This document shows, in pieces, positions 10,801 to 25,800 of a DNA stretch of 64,000 nt (positions within the stretch are counted from its first letter, which is position 1; every line of letters starts with the position of its first letter). The stretch covers positions 10,024,716-10,088,715 of the forward strand of contig CP053163.1 of assembly GCA_014607495.2 (NCBI GenBank), written 5' to 3'. Source of the stretch: Carposina sasakii. Taxonomy: Eukaryota > Arthropoda > Insecta > Lepidoptera > Carposinidae. The notes under the pieces are model-generated. The model had not been told where the DNA came from and did not search any database. It worked only from the letters and a program-made list of their open reading frames with translations. Made by a program: the position numbers and the translations under genes.

Positions 10801-13800
10801 AATAAAACACAAAATTGAGCCATATTTGCCGTTGGTGGACATTAAAATGTATGGACCATATCTGTCTACGTAACATTGGCCAATGATAAGATAAGTGACA
10901 ATAAGTTTGCTTTAGAGTTCTTAAAATTATTCGAACATTCGTCGTGATCATGTTCCTCAGTAATTATTTCAGTCACAGATAGAAATTATTTATTATCTCC
11001 ATGTTTCCCCTTTTTCCCGAGCACCACAGACAACTTAGTAGATGCAGGACCTGTAGCCTGTACAGATTATTTAGCAAGGGTTAAAGTAACTTCGCCTGTT
11101 TGAAATTTATTAACATGTGCGATCTCTGTGACGCTGTTTCTCGTCATATCCTGTGACCGGAATGCTCGTGAGATTACGAGGATACTGACTTCTGACTCTG
11201 ACCACATGTTATCTATTCTCAAACCATACTGTGACTCGTATTAAATAAAATGTGACGTCAGTCCTACGTCATATTTGTCGATTGATCTTGGAGCTTGATC
11301 GGTAGAAGAGATATTTGCAGGGATATTTGGTTAATTTTTACGGACGATGCTATTATTTTTTCTAGAAATACTTAAATTATTGGAATGTATATTTATTAGT
11401 TAGTATTAGTTATTAATAATAATAACTAACACTAGCACAAGAGCCATCTATTATTCTCCATAGTCTATCTTCAAACCTGACATATACTGTATTCTTATTC
11501 GATGGAATAAGAAAGGACCAAGCACAACTCCTTTAGGAACGCCTTTACCATGCTCATGATTCAAAGCCATATATAACACTTATCCACTGACGTTCTAGCT
11601 CGAAACTAGTGTTTTTCTGTATACCATCACCAAGCTTCAAGAAAGCGCTGAATATCTGCATAACTTTTTACTAAAAAATAGAAGTCCTATTAATAGTGTT
11701 GGACGGATGACCTGGCCAAGGTCGCGGGCGTCGGTTGGATGCAGGCTGCTTCCGACCGGTCGGAGTGGAGGTTGTTGGGGGAGGCCTATGTCCAACAGTG
11801 GACTTCTCAGGGCTGTAAATGATTAATAGTGTTTACAAAAAGTTTTAGACTAGATAAACATACGCTTCACACTTTACGTTTTATGATGTTTTCAACCTCA
11901 TAAACAGTTGCTTTTATGTATAAAAGTTCAAGGTTCGTTTTAACAAGATTAAAAATGTATATGTAGGTATCTACGTCAATACGTCATTCTGTGCTATTTT
12001 ACTACTCCAAAAATACTTTGAACACTGGAGTGGGGGGTATATTCTTGTTGGTACATCGGTAGTAGGAACAGTTTATAATATACTAACTTATTTAGACATG
12101 GGAACATTTCCCGTTGGGTTTGTTAGCCGCCATGTTAGCCGTTTTATCTTTATCTTTAGCTTTATCTTTGCCCGAAAATTGGTGACGTGGTGTGATTTCA
12201 TAAGTGAAAAGTGGGCTTGCAATCTGCAAGCTTCGCAATCTCTTTGGGAGTGATGTCCTAGCTATATGCACGATGTACATAAATTTCAAGCCAACCTATT
12301 ATAAGTAGGTGCTTAATATTCGTATTGGAGACAGGTTGTCAACAAGCGTAACGTTCCTACAGATCTTGCAGATATATTTCTATCTAGTGTATCGAAATAC
12401 CTAGATATTTAAATTCTTAAACCTAAAACATCAAAACCAAGTAAACAGATAAACTGGGTCAATAAACTATTGTGTGCAGCAATAGTTACTCGTGCTTATA
12501 AAGTTGTAACTCTACACCTCGCCTAGGAACTGATTACGTCCACGGTTTTAGTATTTGCCTAATTGGGGAAAAACCTATGCTCGAAGCCTAGTTTTTTAGA
12601 TGAGTTGTAAATGTAATAAGTAGTTGCGTAGATAACAGGTCTTGCTAGATTAATATCTAGGTAGGTAGTTAATTTGTAGAGATAGCAATGACACGGCACA
12701 TAAAGAAGGCCAATTTTGGCATACGTAGATATTTTGAGTGAAATGAGAAAAAGATTTTTTTGACACAATACTTAACAATACTTAGTTTACAAAAGCACGC
12801 TGTGCCTTGAATATGCATCAATTATCGTTGTTAGGCGTTAGCAAAGTAGTTTCCTGCTTATTTTCCTTTAAACCTAACATCGGTTCTCTTTGATCGGTAA
12901 ACCTATTTAACTAGCCATGTATTTGTTAATTTATTTCGTAGCTTGACTTACAGAAAGTCGTGCACGCTCTGAACTATTTCTATTGGATTTACAAATATTG
13001 TTTACATTGTGTTCTTTAGTTACACGTGTGCTTCTCGAATAAGGTTTTTGAAGTAGTTAGGAGCATGAACGTATAACTTTTTACGTTCATGGTTGGGAGT
13101 TATATTTTAAAATATCTGGTCTACGCGTAGTCTGCTAGTGCTTCGCAAAAATAAACAAAAAATGTAAAGGCACCATAAAGGTCTTTGAGACAACATATGG
13201 TTTATGGACCCCAAAGGTACCTAGAGAAATCTGTTGCGGTAGTGATAAGGAAGAAATAAACAAATAAAATAAAACTCTAGTGAGTTTGCTCAGCCTACTT
13301 ATACCTTTTTGTTAGAGGAATAATCTAACTTAAAAACAATTTAAGTTTCTGCGACAGAAGGACATTAAATAAATTACGCACATTTGAATCGCGACCGCGT
13401 TCCCGCACGTATCAGCCGTCCTGTGCCAAGTTCAATGTCCCAGCCGCTAATTAGTACACGATCAATATTTATAGTGTCTTCCTCTTCGTATAGAAACACT
13501 TAAGTGATATGTGATGTTCACTTTAGAACTTATTGAGAAAAACGTTAAAATAAATATCTGCGATACATAGGTACCACGTAAAATTTGGTCTCGTAACAAG
13601 GAAAGCAATATTTACGGCGACAGTAAAGTAAATAATTTAGGTAGCCAGAACTCAGAACTGCAGGATAATAAAGAAGATCTCACAGCCATATTGACTATAG
13701 CGGTGACAGATGTCAATGATCAGTGGCAAGTTGCTAGCTCATCACCTGAGAGAATGTCCGAGTTCCTCAGTCGACTCTTACGACATGTACGGAAGGAGAT

Positions 13801-16800
13801 GCAGCTGATGTATTCTAGTGCCCGGCATCAGCACAGGCAGATTGATGTTCCATACTAAAATGGTATTTTGGTCGCTGATGTATTACCAGCTTCTTCTAGG
13901 CTTACAAATCCAATATGTCTTCCGGGATATGTATATATTTTAATTAATTATCGGCTTAAAAAGAGGTTATTTGAATCAGTCTTGTGCGTGGCGATAGACT
14001 AGTTTCTTGCAAAGATAAGCATGTAGGTCACATATTATTTTTGGACACTGATATGAGACGGCTTGTAAAGATTTTTTTGCGTTCAATCCGGATCCATTTT
14101 TCAACGCATTTTTTGAAATTATAAGATAGGTACAATAATGTAGTATCTCGGTTCGTTTGTCCCGAAGTATAATCTTACATAACTTATAGATACCGGTATT
14201 ACATTACAAATACATTTTGGATTATTCTCGTATTTCCTAAGTTAATGATCGTCAGCAACAAAAACACCTGCCTAAGCAAGTTACTTCACTGATTATTGTA
14301 GATAGGCAGTCAGTACTAGTCTTTATCAGGTAAGCCTAAAAGGCACTTTAACTCATTAAACTAAACTGCATAAGCAGGTCCTATTTTACCTAATTACAGA
14401 ATAGTTTCGGTGGGGACTTGCTGTTCGTTCTTGACATGAGGGTTTGATTTCATGTTTGCTGTGAAAATCTTGTCCAGGGCGCGTCCGTAGTGCTAATCAC
14501 GAAGGTCATAGGTAGTTCTGGATTCGAAGCGTAAAAGCTATATGATATGGCTCTTACATAGGGTTACCAGATGAAAAAATCAAAAGACCGGAGAAAAGGC
14601 CTGATTTCCACGGAAAAATCCTGAAATTTTACACAGTTTCAGAATTTTCTCTCAAAAACGTATTATTATCGTTTTATACACTATCTAGCTCTATTACTGG
14701 TGTATATATACTAGCGTATCTAGCTCACGCGTTGCAACTTGCACATCGCACTCAAAGCGGCGGAGTTGTTACCAAAAGATTATTTTTAGTTTGTTTAACT
14801 TATAATTAAAGAGATCTTTAAAAATCCTGAGATATAACGAGATTTGCAAAATCCGGCCGCAATCCTGAGAAAAGTCGAAAAATCCTGAAATCTTAGGACA
14901 AATCCTGAGATACGGTAACCCTACTCTTACAATATTCTTCGCAAGGTATGATGTATGATCCCAGATTTCTCCGGCGCATAACACTCAAAACTGTTGTGTA
15001 TTGCCAACATTTCGTAGCAGGTGACATTTGGACTGGACACCTATCACCCCTTTTATTTTATTTTACGTGTCTATTAGTACACCCTCAGTTATGACCTCTT
15101 CATGCGCCTGAAGCATCATTTTCCTAGGCTATAATAGCTTTTTGTTTGACTCCTGAGAGGGTCCCGGTTCGCGAGTAAGCTATTACTCGCGCAATAATAA
15201 CTATTTATTCGGTATTGTTCTACTACTGACTGCGTCACTGTACCGGCATCTGCCCACTATTTACTGCTGGGTAATTATATGCTGACAAAGATATATGTAC
15301 AGTAACTATATTATAGACTTACATATTATAGGTAGGTTACTTATTTTCACTAAAGTCATTCAAGAAATTCGAATCCTTTGCTGGAATTAGGAACGTAGGA
15401 TGATGAAAAGACACTAATAATTTAGTATTTTTGACAAATAAACTTTAGGAAGGAATGATGAGCCAAGAACTCAATTTCGCTTGTAGTAGGTACCTATACT
15501 TATTCAAAATGAAATATCTATTCATCAATAAAATGAAGTTAATTAATTGACCTACGATATTATCCCAATCAATTTCTAGCTAATGCTATTCTAGGGTAAC
15601 TTATTCCTACTATCCGAAGACTACCTATTTATAATTTTGATGTTTGTTGTAGAATAGTTGAAATATGATTTTTTTCTGCACCGATATAGCAAACATAGCA
15701 TAATAATTAACAATGCCTCATCATAAACAGTGTTAGTTTACTTCGACGGTATAGGTATGCAGTCCCTATTGTAGATACCTTCTAATATACCTACCTACAT
15801 AAATACATATAGGTACAGACGGCTACGAGTATATGCTCAAAAATGGGTAGTCGCAAGATTGGGAGTAATGTCCTACAGCTACGTTTATCATGCGCGGGTA
15901 GATGTAACAGATCAGTGACTAGTTGCTAGCTCGTCGCCCGAGATTCACAAATAAAAATAACAAACCATGGCGCTTAAAGTTGTAACAAATCGATTTTACC
16001 TTGGAACATAATTGTGCACAAAGTTCTGTGCACCCGGTGCATGCAAACAAATTAGGTACTGGTTACGTTATAACTGGTTTGGTATTATTTTAAATTATGC
16101 TGCAAAAGGGAGGCAATTTTTAAAAAAAGTTACCCTCCACCCTTGCATTTTTTTACATAAGTTGCATATACATACTTAAGTGCATAAAGTCACGGGCATT
16201 ATCTATATTCCTAAAAAGGTTGTACAGATGTTGTCACCTATCAGAAGGCCTGTTAAGTCTCTCGTAGTACCTAAGGTAAATTAAAGGTACAAATGACAGC
16301 AGCATTTTCTAATTCGCTATTGCATTAGTTTAATGGGGGATCTTACTTCCATGGGCCGATTATTTGCGCTTCATCAATTCTTCCACAAAGCTAATTTAGA
16401 TAGTTGAATGATATAATAAGAAAAAGTAATTTAATTTTTAAGAACATCTTCAAGAAATAAATAGTGAGAAGAAACAGCTGAACACACCGTAAAAACGCAA
16501 CTTGCACCGAATGTGTAATCCTAGATTATGTATGTATATTCAACAATAAAAAACACGTGTCATGTAGCTTTTTGTCATGAACAGAAAAAGATTTTCATGT
16601 GTGATATTACGAGTAGGTCAGGATAATATAGCAAGTTCTTGAAAACCAATCCATACCTGATTTTTGATTCTATGAGATGAAGATTTTCATTTTAGCAAAA
16701 TCATTATTATAGCCGTCTCTTTTGGGCTTTGTACTTATCCGAAAAGGCCCGTTTGTGATTTAGCATTACCAAAAGAGGCACACCGCATGAGTTTAATTCT

Positions 16801-19800
16801 AAATGTACCGTATTGGCTTCAAGTCATTAATCAGCTCATGGCTGATTTACATCCTTGTGTTTAACTGTTACCTGTTCGTTGTATCTTGTGGACTATATTT
16901 CATATTTTCCATGGTGTTCTAGAAGTTGAGTCTTTATTATTATACGGAATTTACATAATTAAATTCAAGGGAAAGACCTCAGACGACTGGACCTAGAGAA
17001 AAGACATTGTCGTTTACCGTTCACGATGTAAATTTTTCCGGGCTCTATCGAAGCGCAGAAGATAGAAGATTCTGGTTGGAGAGAAGATAGACTGCTAGTT
17101 TTGACCAACTTTTTCTAGTTTAAAAAAGTTCTGCCTCTGATATAATCTTAGCAAGAGTTTATTGAACTGCTCGTCGTCGTACATACATAATTGGTTTTTA
17201 TTGTTTTCGCAGATGTCAAAGAACTTTCGTTTTCAGTTCCTCGACTATTGTACCTACTTGCACTTTAAATTATCCAATTTATCGGCTTTGGTCAGTGACC
17301 CTGGTTCGCCGTTATATTGACAGTACAGTCGGTCGTGGCTTCAATAGCTCTATATAAGGCTATATTTTTATTTGTATTTCTATTTTGTGCTCTACATTTA
17401 AGTAGCTCTCTGTATGTAACTTCCAAAGAATGTGGTTATATGAATATTTTTATTTGGAATAAGATATCAATTGATTCTAAATTAGTATCAAGTAGGTAAA
17501 TAACATCATGGGATTATGGGAGCTCGACTACAAACTCTGCATTTAAAACTAAAATAATAGAGAGATGGCAAGGAATAAACCCCTTATACTATGAAGGAAC
17601 CCTAGATATTAAAGTCTATTTACTACATATTATTTGAACATTAGTATGTACTAGACATGCAGAGTTCATTTCTCAATTAATATGGATTCTCAGAATATGT
17701 TGCCTCTATGAAACTGACGGCATAATTGGACGTTGATCCCAAGTTTTTTGGGCGCCATTGCGGCACACAGATGTATTTTTTGCTCCTTCACAGAGGAGTT
17801 CCTAAATCAGATCATTAAGTCCAATGTGGCAGTTAATTTCATGGTTGTTTTGGTTAAATTCAATATTGTGGTGTTAGCTGAGTTCGGAATCGAAAAGTGC
17901 ATAGGTATTGAAGGCTAAAATAGATCTGGTTTCTTGTGGCGATTCTAGGTACGAGGTACAAGTGCTTATTTTCGCAGTTATGAGTTATAAGATCCGAGGG
18001 TCAGTGGAGGGTGTAGGGCCCGGTGGTGGGCGCACCCATAGTAAATGTTTGAACTTCCGCATTGTAACGCCTAATACAATTTCATTTATAAAATAGTTAG
18101 CTTTAAAAAATATACTTACAGATATTTGCAAAACTATACGGGATTATGAATAAAGCTTACACAATTGGTGTTAAGTATTATAATATAAGTACACTATTTA
18201 CCGATACATACATATATCCACCAAAAATTGCAACCATAGGAAACGAACTAAAGTGATTTGCGAAGATTACGTGGTTTATGAACAATTTTATCTAGGCAGG
18301 TACGAGTACCTACCTAAATATAAAATGCAACTTTACGATTAAATTTCAATTATACGGGTTAATTGCCGTCTAGACTGAAGTCTTGATGATAAACTTGGCC
18401 AATAATTGCTCTTCGATCATAATCAAAGTGATAATCGTTCATAATGTAGCAGGATAAGGTTAGAAATGTGTGCAGCAAATATATTTTGTATTCGTTATCA
18501 CAGGGCTATCTATTTTGAGTCCAAAACATAAATGATACCTATAATGCCAAAATTCTTTTCAGTATAGAAATTGAATTGATTGTTTAATTAGTCGATTCTA
18601 TAACGTTTTTTGTTCGTCGATAGGAGTTTGTTTATTGTATGGTAATTTAATTTCGTTGATAATGAAAAAATACCACCTACGAAGGTATTAATTAATTTTA
18701 GTGGCTGGTTTTTTTTATTCTCTTTGTAATATTTACTCGTATTTAAATATTTATTCCACGTGCATCTTTATACGAGTATAACACAGGGTTGACTGTTTTT
18801 ACCATCGTGATTTACCTATTATTTTCCGTTATATATTATTATATTACTGTTTTGCTATTAGGTACAGGCTAAGTAAAGTTGTTTAAATACACCCTGAACA
18901 GTCAGGACGTACCACAGATAATCTACAAGGAAGATAGTCACAACCAAATGCAATTTCTCATGAGATTGACGTATCCTCGCGTGACCATTTTGCCTGTCCG
19001 TCCGTATAAGAGGCCGTGTTCATTATAGCCGAGGGGGGCAAGTGGGTGCTTCCTTTAGACAATAGTCTTTATTACAGTCTTTATATGATCGGTTTGGAGA
19101 TTTGTGGAATAATGATCGAGTTGTCTGGCGCTCTATGCAGCTCTTTCATCTCTAGCTCTTTTATCCCACCATTTTTTACATAATAACCACAGGGTGATTT
19201 TTAGTCGTCAACGTTCCCGAAAACTACGGAATCTCCTCGTTCTTTTTTCTCCATGGAAGCATACCTGGGAAGTGTCTAGTTTCTAAAATATTGGGGTCCG
19301 AAGTTGAGTAAATAGAATGCGTTTTACTTCATAAATACATATTGACGCGTGTAGCAAGATTTTTCACGAGAAATAATAAATATCTGTCTATGACAAACTC
19401 GCATAAACACTGGAAACTATAAATTTTGCCCAATCAAGAATTTTTTTTTTCAAAAAAATTTACCTCGTTTCCCACCTTTTTTTGGCATACTTACCTTTTG
19501 GAACTTACTTACCCTTCGTTAAGGGTGGCAACGAAAAAATATTCTGTATAAAGAAAGTCGCCTTAAGGTACGCATTATTTAAAAAAATTAAACTAAAAAT
19601 AAATAAAAAACCCCCGACCCAAAAAAGTACGCAATCATTATGACAAAAGGTTTAAAATGCTAAACCCTATAAAAAGCAAAAAATAACTTCTAACACAAGT
19701 TAAGTACCAACTCAAGCATGTCAGACTATCTACTCGGGACTTTGTGCCACCTTTATGTCGGAGGCATAACCACAAATTTTGAACTGCAAATGGTTATCTT

Positions 19801-22800
19801 GGCCTGCTGTTGACCGTACGTATGAAATTTTTGATTAAATTTTGTCGCGTCCAGGGACCGCTCTAATTTATTAGCCTAACGTTAGAAGCACACATTAAGA
19901 AGTCCTCAATCCCATTGTTATACAAATATAATTGTAATAGCTTACTTCACTTTAATTCTGAATACCTACTTACTTTAAAACACTATATTTATATAAATTT
20001 TGTTTAGATAGGTGTTTTTTTTTGTTTCACTCAATTGATATTTTTCCCGAATTGAAGTAAATAACATTTTGTACAGACGTATATTTATTAGGTAATCCTA
20101 TTATACGTTCAAGGAAGTCTGATAATCCGATTAAAATCGTAATGTACCCGAGACATACGTAGCGTATTATCTCTCGATAAGATTGGAGTCTAGATATCGG
20201 TTGATCAAAATACTATGTATTACCAACCAAGTACAGTAAATGTAATATATTGTATACTAGTACTGCAAAAAATACAAATTGTCGAAATTATCCGGGATAA
20301 TAATTATTTATCCGGAATAACAGTAGCCTATGTGTTTTTCTTTGTTCCGTCTTATTAATGTAAAAGTTGGTGAGATATATTGGGATGATTGCCTGGATAA
20401 GATTTTTTCAGAATTTTCTATTGGAGCTATCTTTTGTGGAAGCCCCGGTTTTCCTCCCTTATTATAAATCCGACTCTATGTATAGCTTATTTTTCAAAAT
20501 AACGGATAGACTAGTTACTTATTAATATCTATTTGATTCTATAATAAGCCCTAGACAAAAAATATATATAATCGGATCGGAACTATTATCGTTTGTTTGT
20601 AACTGAAAACATAATTATCAGTATATAAAGTACACGCGTTATAGATATTAGTTTCTTATAATATTATTAGATAGAATTAGTTACTTACAGGATTAGAATT
20701 AAAGTATTAGTGGCTAGGGCATGATATTCATTATTGACAAGAAGGATTATCGCACATTACCAAGGTCTAATATAATCCATTATTTTAATGATTTTCCTGT
20801 ATCCTGGTATCGCTGAAAATATTGTTTTGGTATAATTTTTTTATTTGGCGATAGGTTATTCTATTACATTAGGATGGGGAAACCAGACAAATACTGAAAA
20901 GATAGCTTTTAGACTATGATTTTAAAACAAAAACCCTCCGGTAATTTCGATAATTATTGTCGTAAACTTACTATGTAACCAAAATAAAATTAAACCAAAA
21001 TAAAAATAAGTAAATTAGAATGTATGTTTTTAGGTACATACTTGTAAGATGTGTTATATGTGATCACAGGACACATATTATATGACCTAAGTGATGAAGA
21101 GTAAGTTAGTCCATAGATCATCTCCCGGCAGAAATATGAGATGTGTTTCTTTGTGAGATTTATATCTAGGCAAAGTATATTCGCTTCTTTATGGAACTAG
21201 GACGCAGTATCTAGGTCGCTTTTATGATTTCATTATTTAGTCCGTAATTGAGTTGAACGAACTATTATTGTATCAAATTAAGAGAATATTACTCCAATCT
21301 TTATTGATATGCTTTTTCGCAAGCGGAGAGAATAGAATACGACTCGAAGGACTAAGTTGAAATTGTTAGTGGACTACCTTGGAAACAATAATAGAGCTAT
21401 TATATGGCTGGAAACATTTAGTCTATTTAAATTATTACTTCTATAAATTTGGTTAGTTTCTAGGGCACTTTGATCAAAATCGGAACTATTTACGTCAATT
21501 CAAACCACGAATTCAAAGGAATAACTCGTTCACTGGCCCTACAGTTCCACCAAGCAAACCTGTGGTAAACGTAACTGTAGTAGTAAAGTTCCCACAGGTA
21601 GTATCTCAGACTGGTTATGCGACTACGCAAAGTGAAAACGCAGAAAGTTCCTAGATCTCTCTGAATCTGGGCTTTGGCCTTAAACCTACCTATATATAAA
21701 AGGAGAACTTACCACGTTACCACTGACTGACATATAGACGCAAACGTAACTGCTAATGCTACTCTAGAAACAAGAATTTTGTACCGTGGTTTATTCTTCT
21801 GAGGTACACTAAGAAAGTATTTCCCGAAATTCCCACGAAAACGGTAAATAACGGGAATTCTAAAGTTATAACGGAGAAAGGCGTGGCTGCTATTTTAATA
21901 TGACGTTAGTTAATATTAATGTGATGTTATGCAGAAATAGTCGAAAATATGTCGGGATCGAATTTAAAGATACTTAAAGGTATCGATGCGTGGAGGTAAT
22001 GTGTAACGGGCGATGGCTGGCTATGAACTTTAAAGTTTTTAATTAAAGCACAATCAAAATAAATAAAAAATAATAATACAAGTTTCGTTAAATCAAAAGT
22101 GGTCTTCACTGTGCAGAAATGATTTCGAGAAAGTGAAATATTAGAAGACAAGGCGGCGAAGCATTTGCACACAATAGAGCTCATAAAAACTGGTCGCGAC
22201 ACTGGGTTTGTGTGTCATTATGTTTGCCCTTTCATAACGCCACGTGGAAGGACTGTAATGGCGCGTGCACATTGTCGTCTGAAAGATCTGTCTCCCTCAA
22301 ATTCAGGAAACATCGCTCGATCCGAAGGTTGGACGGAGTTCTTTCGTTTTTTAGTACACGTTTCTCGATTTTTATAATAGGGATGTTTACGGTTTTTTTA
22401 TTTGTATTTATATTGAAAGATCATAAAATAAAAGAAAGATTTGCAAAAGAAAAACTTCGTTAGTGTGAAAACTTTCCGGGATATAACGATTTCAAAATCA
22501 CAATTTTAGATTTTAGTTTTGCCAAAGAACGTTCCATACAAACGGCTACCACAATTATGACGTCACTCTTTCGTAACTTGTATGCGCGTAAAATAAGTTT
22601 TGTTCTACAGCTATTTTAAATATTGCGTTTATAAATATGGTTACAAAGCAAAAGTTGCTGTAAATGATGCAGGTGGATATGTGATGTTGTAATTTTCAAT
22701 TAATTTTACATTTGAAGAATGGACTTGCCCACTTAACTTTGAAGGCTTAATACTATCTCATTGGGACACTTAATCAAATTGTAATTTTACAGATAGGTAT

Positions 22801-25800
22801 GATTTTGATCATTTACGAGTATTCCGATAAGCATAAAATGTCTTTAAAATTCAACCATAGTAAACATCCCTATTCAGTTGATTCAGTTTTGGCTTGGCAT
22901 GTATATGTCGTGGCCATATTGTTAAATTGATCATTTCATGAAATGGTCGAGCATTTCATGAAGTGGTCGCATTTCATGAAGTGGCCAATTCAATTTGACC
23001 AGATCGTTAAATCGTCTACATTTCACGATTTTGTCATCCACGTTTGGCCAAATCGTATTAACAGGGTGTCCATAAAATCCGAATGTGGTAAGAGCTTACA
23101 CCATATATAAGTATACCATAAGGTATGATGGTATGATTTTTTTTGCTATTATTTATGTGATATTTTCACAATATAATATTTAAAAACATAAAAGACTTTA
23201 CAAAAGCGATTCGCATCTGGCACATCGCCGGACGCTGCCTGGGCACGCTCGCTCCGCTCGCTCGGCTCGTGCGTCATTTGTCATAGTCTAACCTAACCTA
23301 ACCTAACCTATCGTAATCTAAGGTTTTTGTTTAACAATATTATTATAAACCACCATTAAGTCTAATATACATTATACAATATAACACACTATCCGTGAAC
23401 TTCTTCTGCATAGTCACCCTACTCTCTTTAATTTGTTTTATAACCTAAAAAGAAAAATCCGCCATCTTCACACATAAATAAAACGCGCGCAGCGCCTCTA
23501 CCGGTGATTCATGTAACTATTTTACGATATGATCAATAATCTTGACCACTTCATGAAATGATCGGGCGTTTAGTTGCCCATATCGAGAAACGATTTTTAA
23601 TCATCGATCTGCCCAAACCATATCATGATGTGGCCAATAGACAGTTGAACTTTTCATGAAATGCGACCATTTCATGAAATGCTCGACCATTTCATGAAAT
23701 GATCAATTCTACGATATGGCCACGACATATATATTCTTTGGGAAGTGTAGGGGACTACCTAGGATAGGATATGTCGAAATATTCACTAGGAGAAAACTAC
23801 ATACTTTCTAAAGTTTACATAGACGACGTCGAAGGCGGCTGCTAGTTACATATATGAACAAGTGAAGGACAGTAATTGGCGGTAGAATACAGTCGATTGA
23901 TACCGGCAAGTTGGCGGTTATCGCTCTTATGTCCTTTGATGCCCTCGCGTTTGAAGACATCCGCAGAGACAAAGTCTTTTTGATCAACTTCTGAACAAGG
24001 ACGTTATTGTGTCTTTATTTATAGGTATCTACTGGTATGTCATAGACAGGATAAGGATTTTATGGAGGTTTATATCAGTCCGTTAAGCTGGCATGATCCA
24101 CTAAGTATTTTGACCTAACTTTATTTTTGTTTGATGGCTATACTTAGATATTAGGTGTACTGTATCGTGTAGCATTATGCTTTTAAGATAAGAAGATAAC
24201 GAGCGAAAGTTTTTAAGTTAATCCAGATGCATGTATTAACATTCTAAACTGAATAACTATACATATTAGATATCTCACGATGGAAAATTTTAAGTATTTT
24301 TATATAATCCCTTGCAAATCAACCGATTGTAATGTCATATCAAAAGCTTTTCGGCAAAATCAAAGAGCAATGATATCGCGTTATAGGTACTCATAATTGA
24401 TACCAATCTATGACTAATTAGATTGTATTAAAAAAAATGCAAATGTATGTACCTACAATGTTCAAATTTATATTTTATAAAGAAACTCTGAGTGTTATTG
24501 AGTGCAACTGGTTTCTGACCTATTCAGTGTATGGTTGATCAAATACATACTTCAAACACTTGCTAAAACGGCAGTATAACTCGATGACCCTATTATTTAG
24601 GAGCAGTTTGTGTGTCAAAGTGTAATAAATTACTGTGGCAACTACGCTTAGTTTCGCACCATAAACCTAGATTGCACCAGTTGATGTGCTGGTGTGATAG
24701 CTGCTCTATGTTGGCCATGGTGTTGCCACATATTTCTATTACTATTAGATGTATAACCGTGTGAATTGTTGGTACTCATCTTGTTGGCTAAAAGCTATAC
24801 CTACACATTGATGTACGAGTATATAGCTACGCATACTGCAAGCAATAACAAAACTACGTGATACTTGTGGTTGACAGCTTTTATCAGAAACAGCAGTAAG
24901 TACATATATGGCTTCTACCCACATACAAAAATAGTGTGCCGCTGAGCGGGGGTGAAGTATGGGACGAGGGTAGCATCCTAACACTATAGCCCTGCCCATT
25001 TACATAGAAACCACCTTGTAGTGACTAGCCAAACTATTTGCATAAGTGTGTGGTTACAGCTACTGCGTTACACACACTGGCCCTGAAGCTCCGCCTCTAT
25101 CGTGACGTCATGGCCTCACGATTGCCACACGACTCAGTTCATAGTCCCACCTCCTCTTTTATACCTTCTCCATGCTTCTACCAGACATGTGATGCTACGT
25201 TGCTACGGATGAGTGCGATATTCACCAGTAATTTTCGATGGTCCATGATGTCAATGAATTTGATTGGTGGATATGAAATGTATCGATAGCAACATAGCAT
25301 AGCACATCTCTTTGATGGAAAGGCAGTCTAATATGCTTAATTAAATACCTTTGAACAGTGGCGCTAGCTATTCAGTGTTAGACAAATTAATTGTTAGTTG
25401 TTAGATGTAAAATTGTTAGTTTCGAAATCGGGCACTTATGATAAGAATTATTGAAATCGCTGGAAGACATGCAAAATTTCGCTACATTGACGAATGGTCT
25501 ATTTACCTACTAGGAATTTAGCGTAGCTGCCTAATTTGTAGTAGAGTTGAAATTGGAAAGATTATGCTTAGGATACATCTATGAATTGCGGTTTATTTGT
25601 TCTGTTAGCATTTATAGCGGATATATACGAAAGTAGGCCAGCGCTAGATGTTAGCCAGATTTTTAAATACTAAACTATATAGTGATTTATGTGCTTGTGA
25701 AGTAGGTTATAAAATACGGATTGGGTTAGATTTACGTGGGCTGGCGATGCTGGACGCTCCTTAAATCGTAGTAGTTATATATATATTTTACTAGTGTAGG

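Noticed and set aside
22165..22463. Two overlapping open frames in Chsy1 intron 1
   Set aside because: Low-complexity hydrophobic and basic peptides in different frames with no homology or splice context; likely chance.
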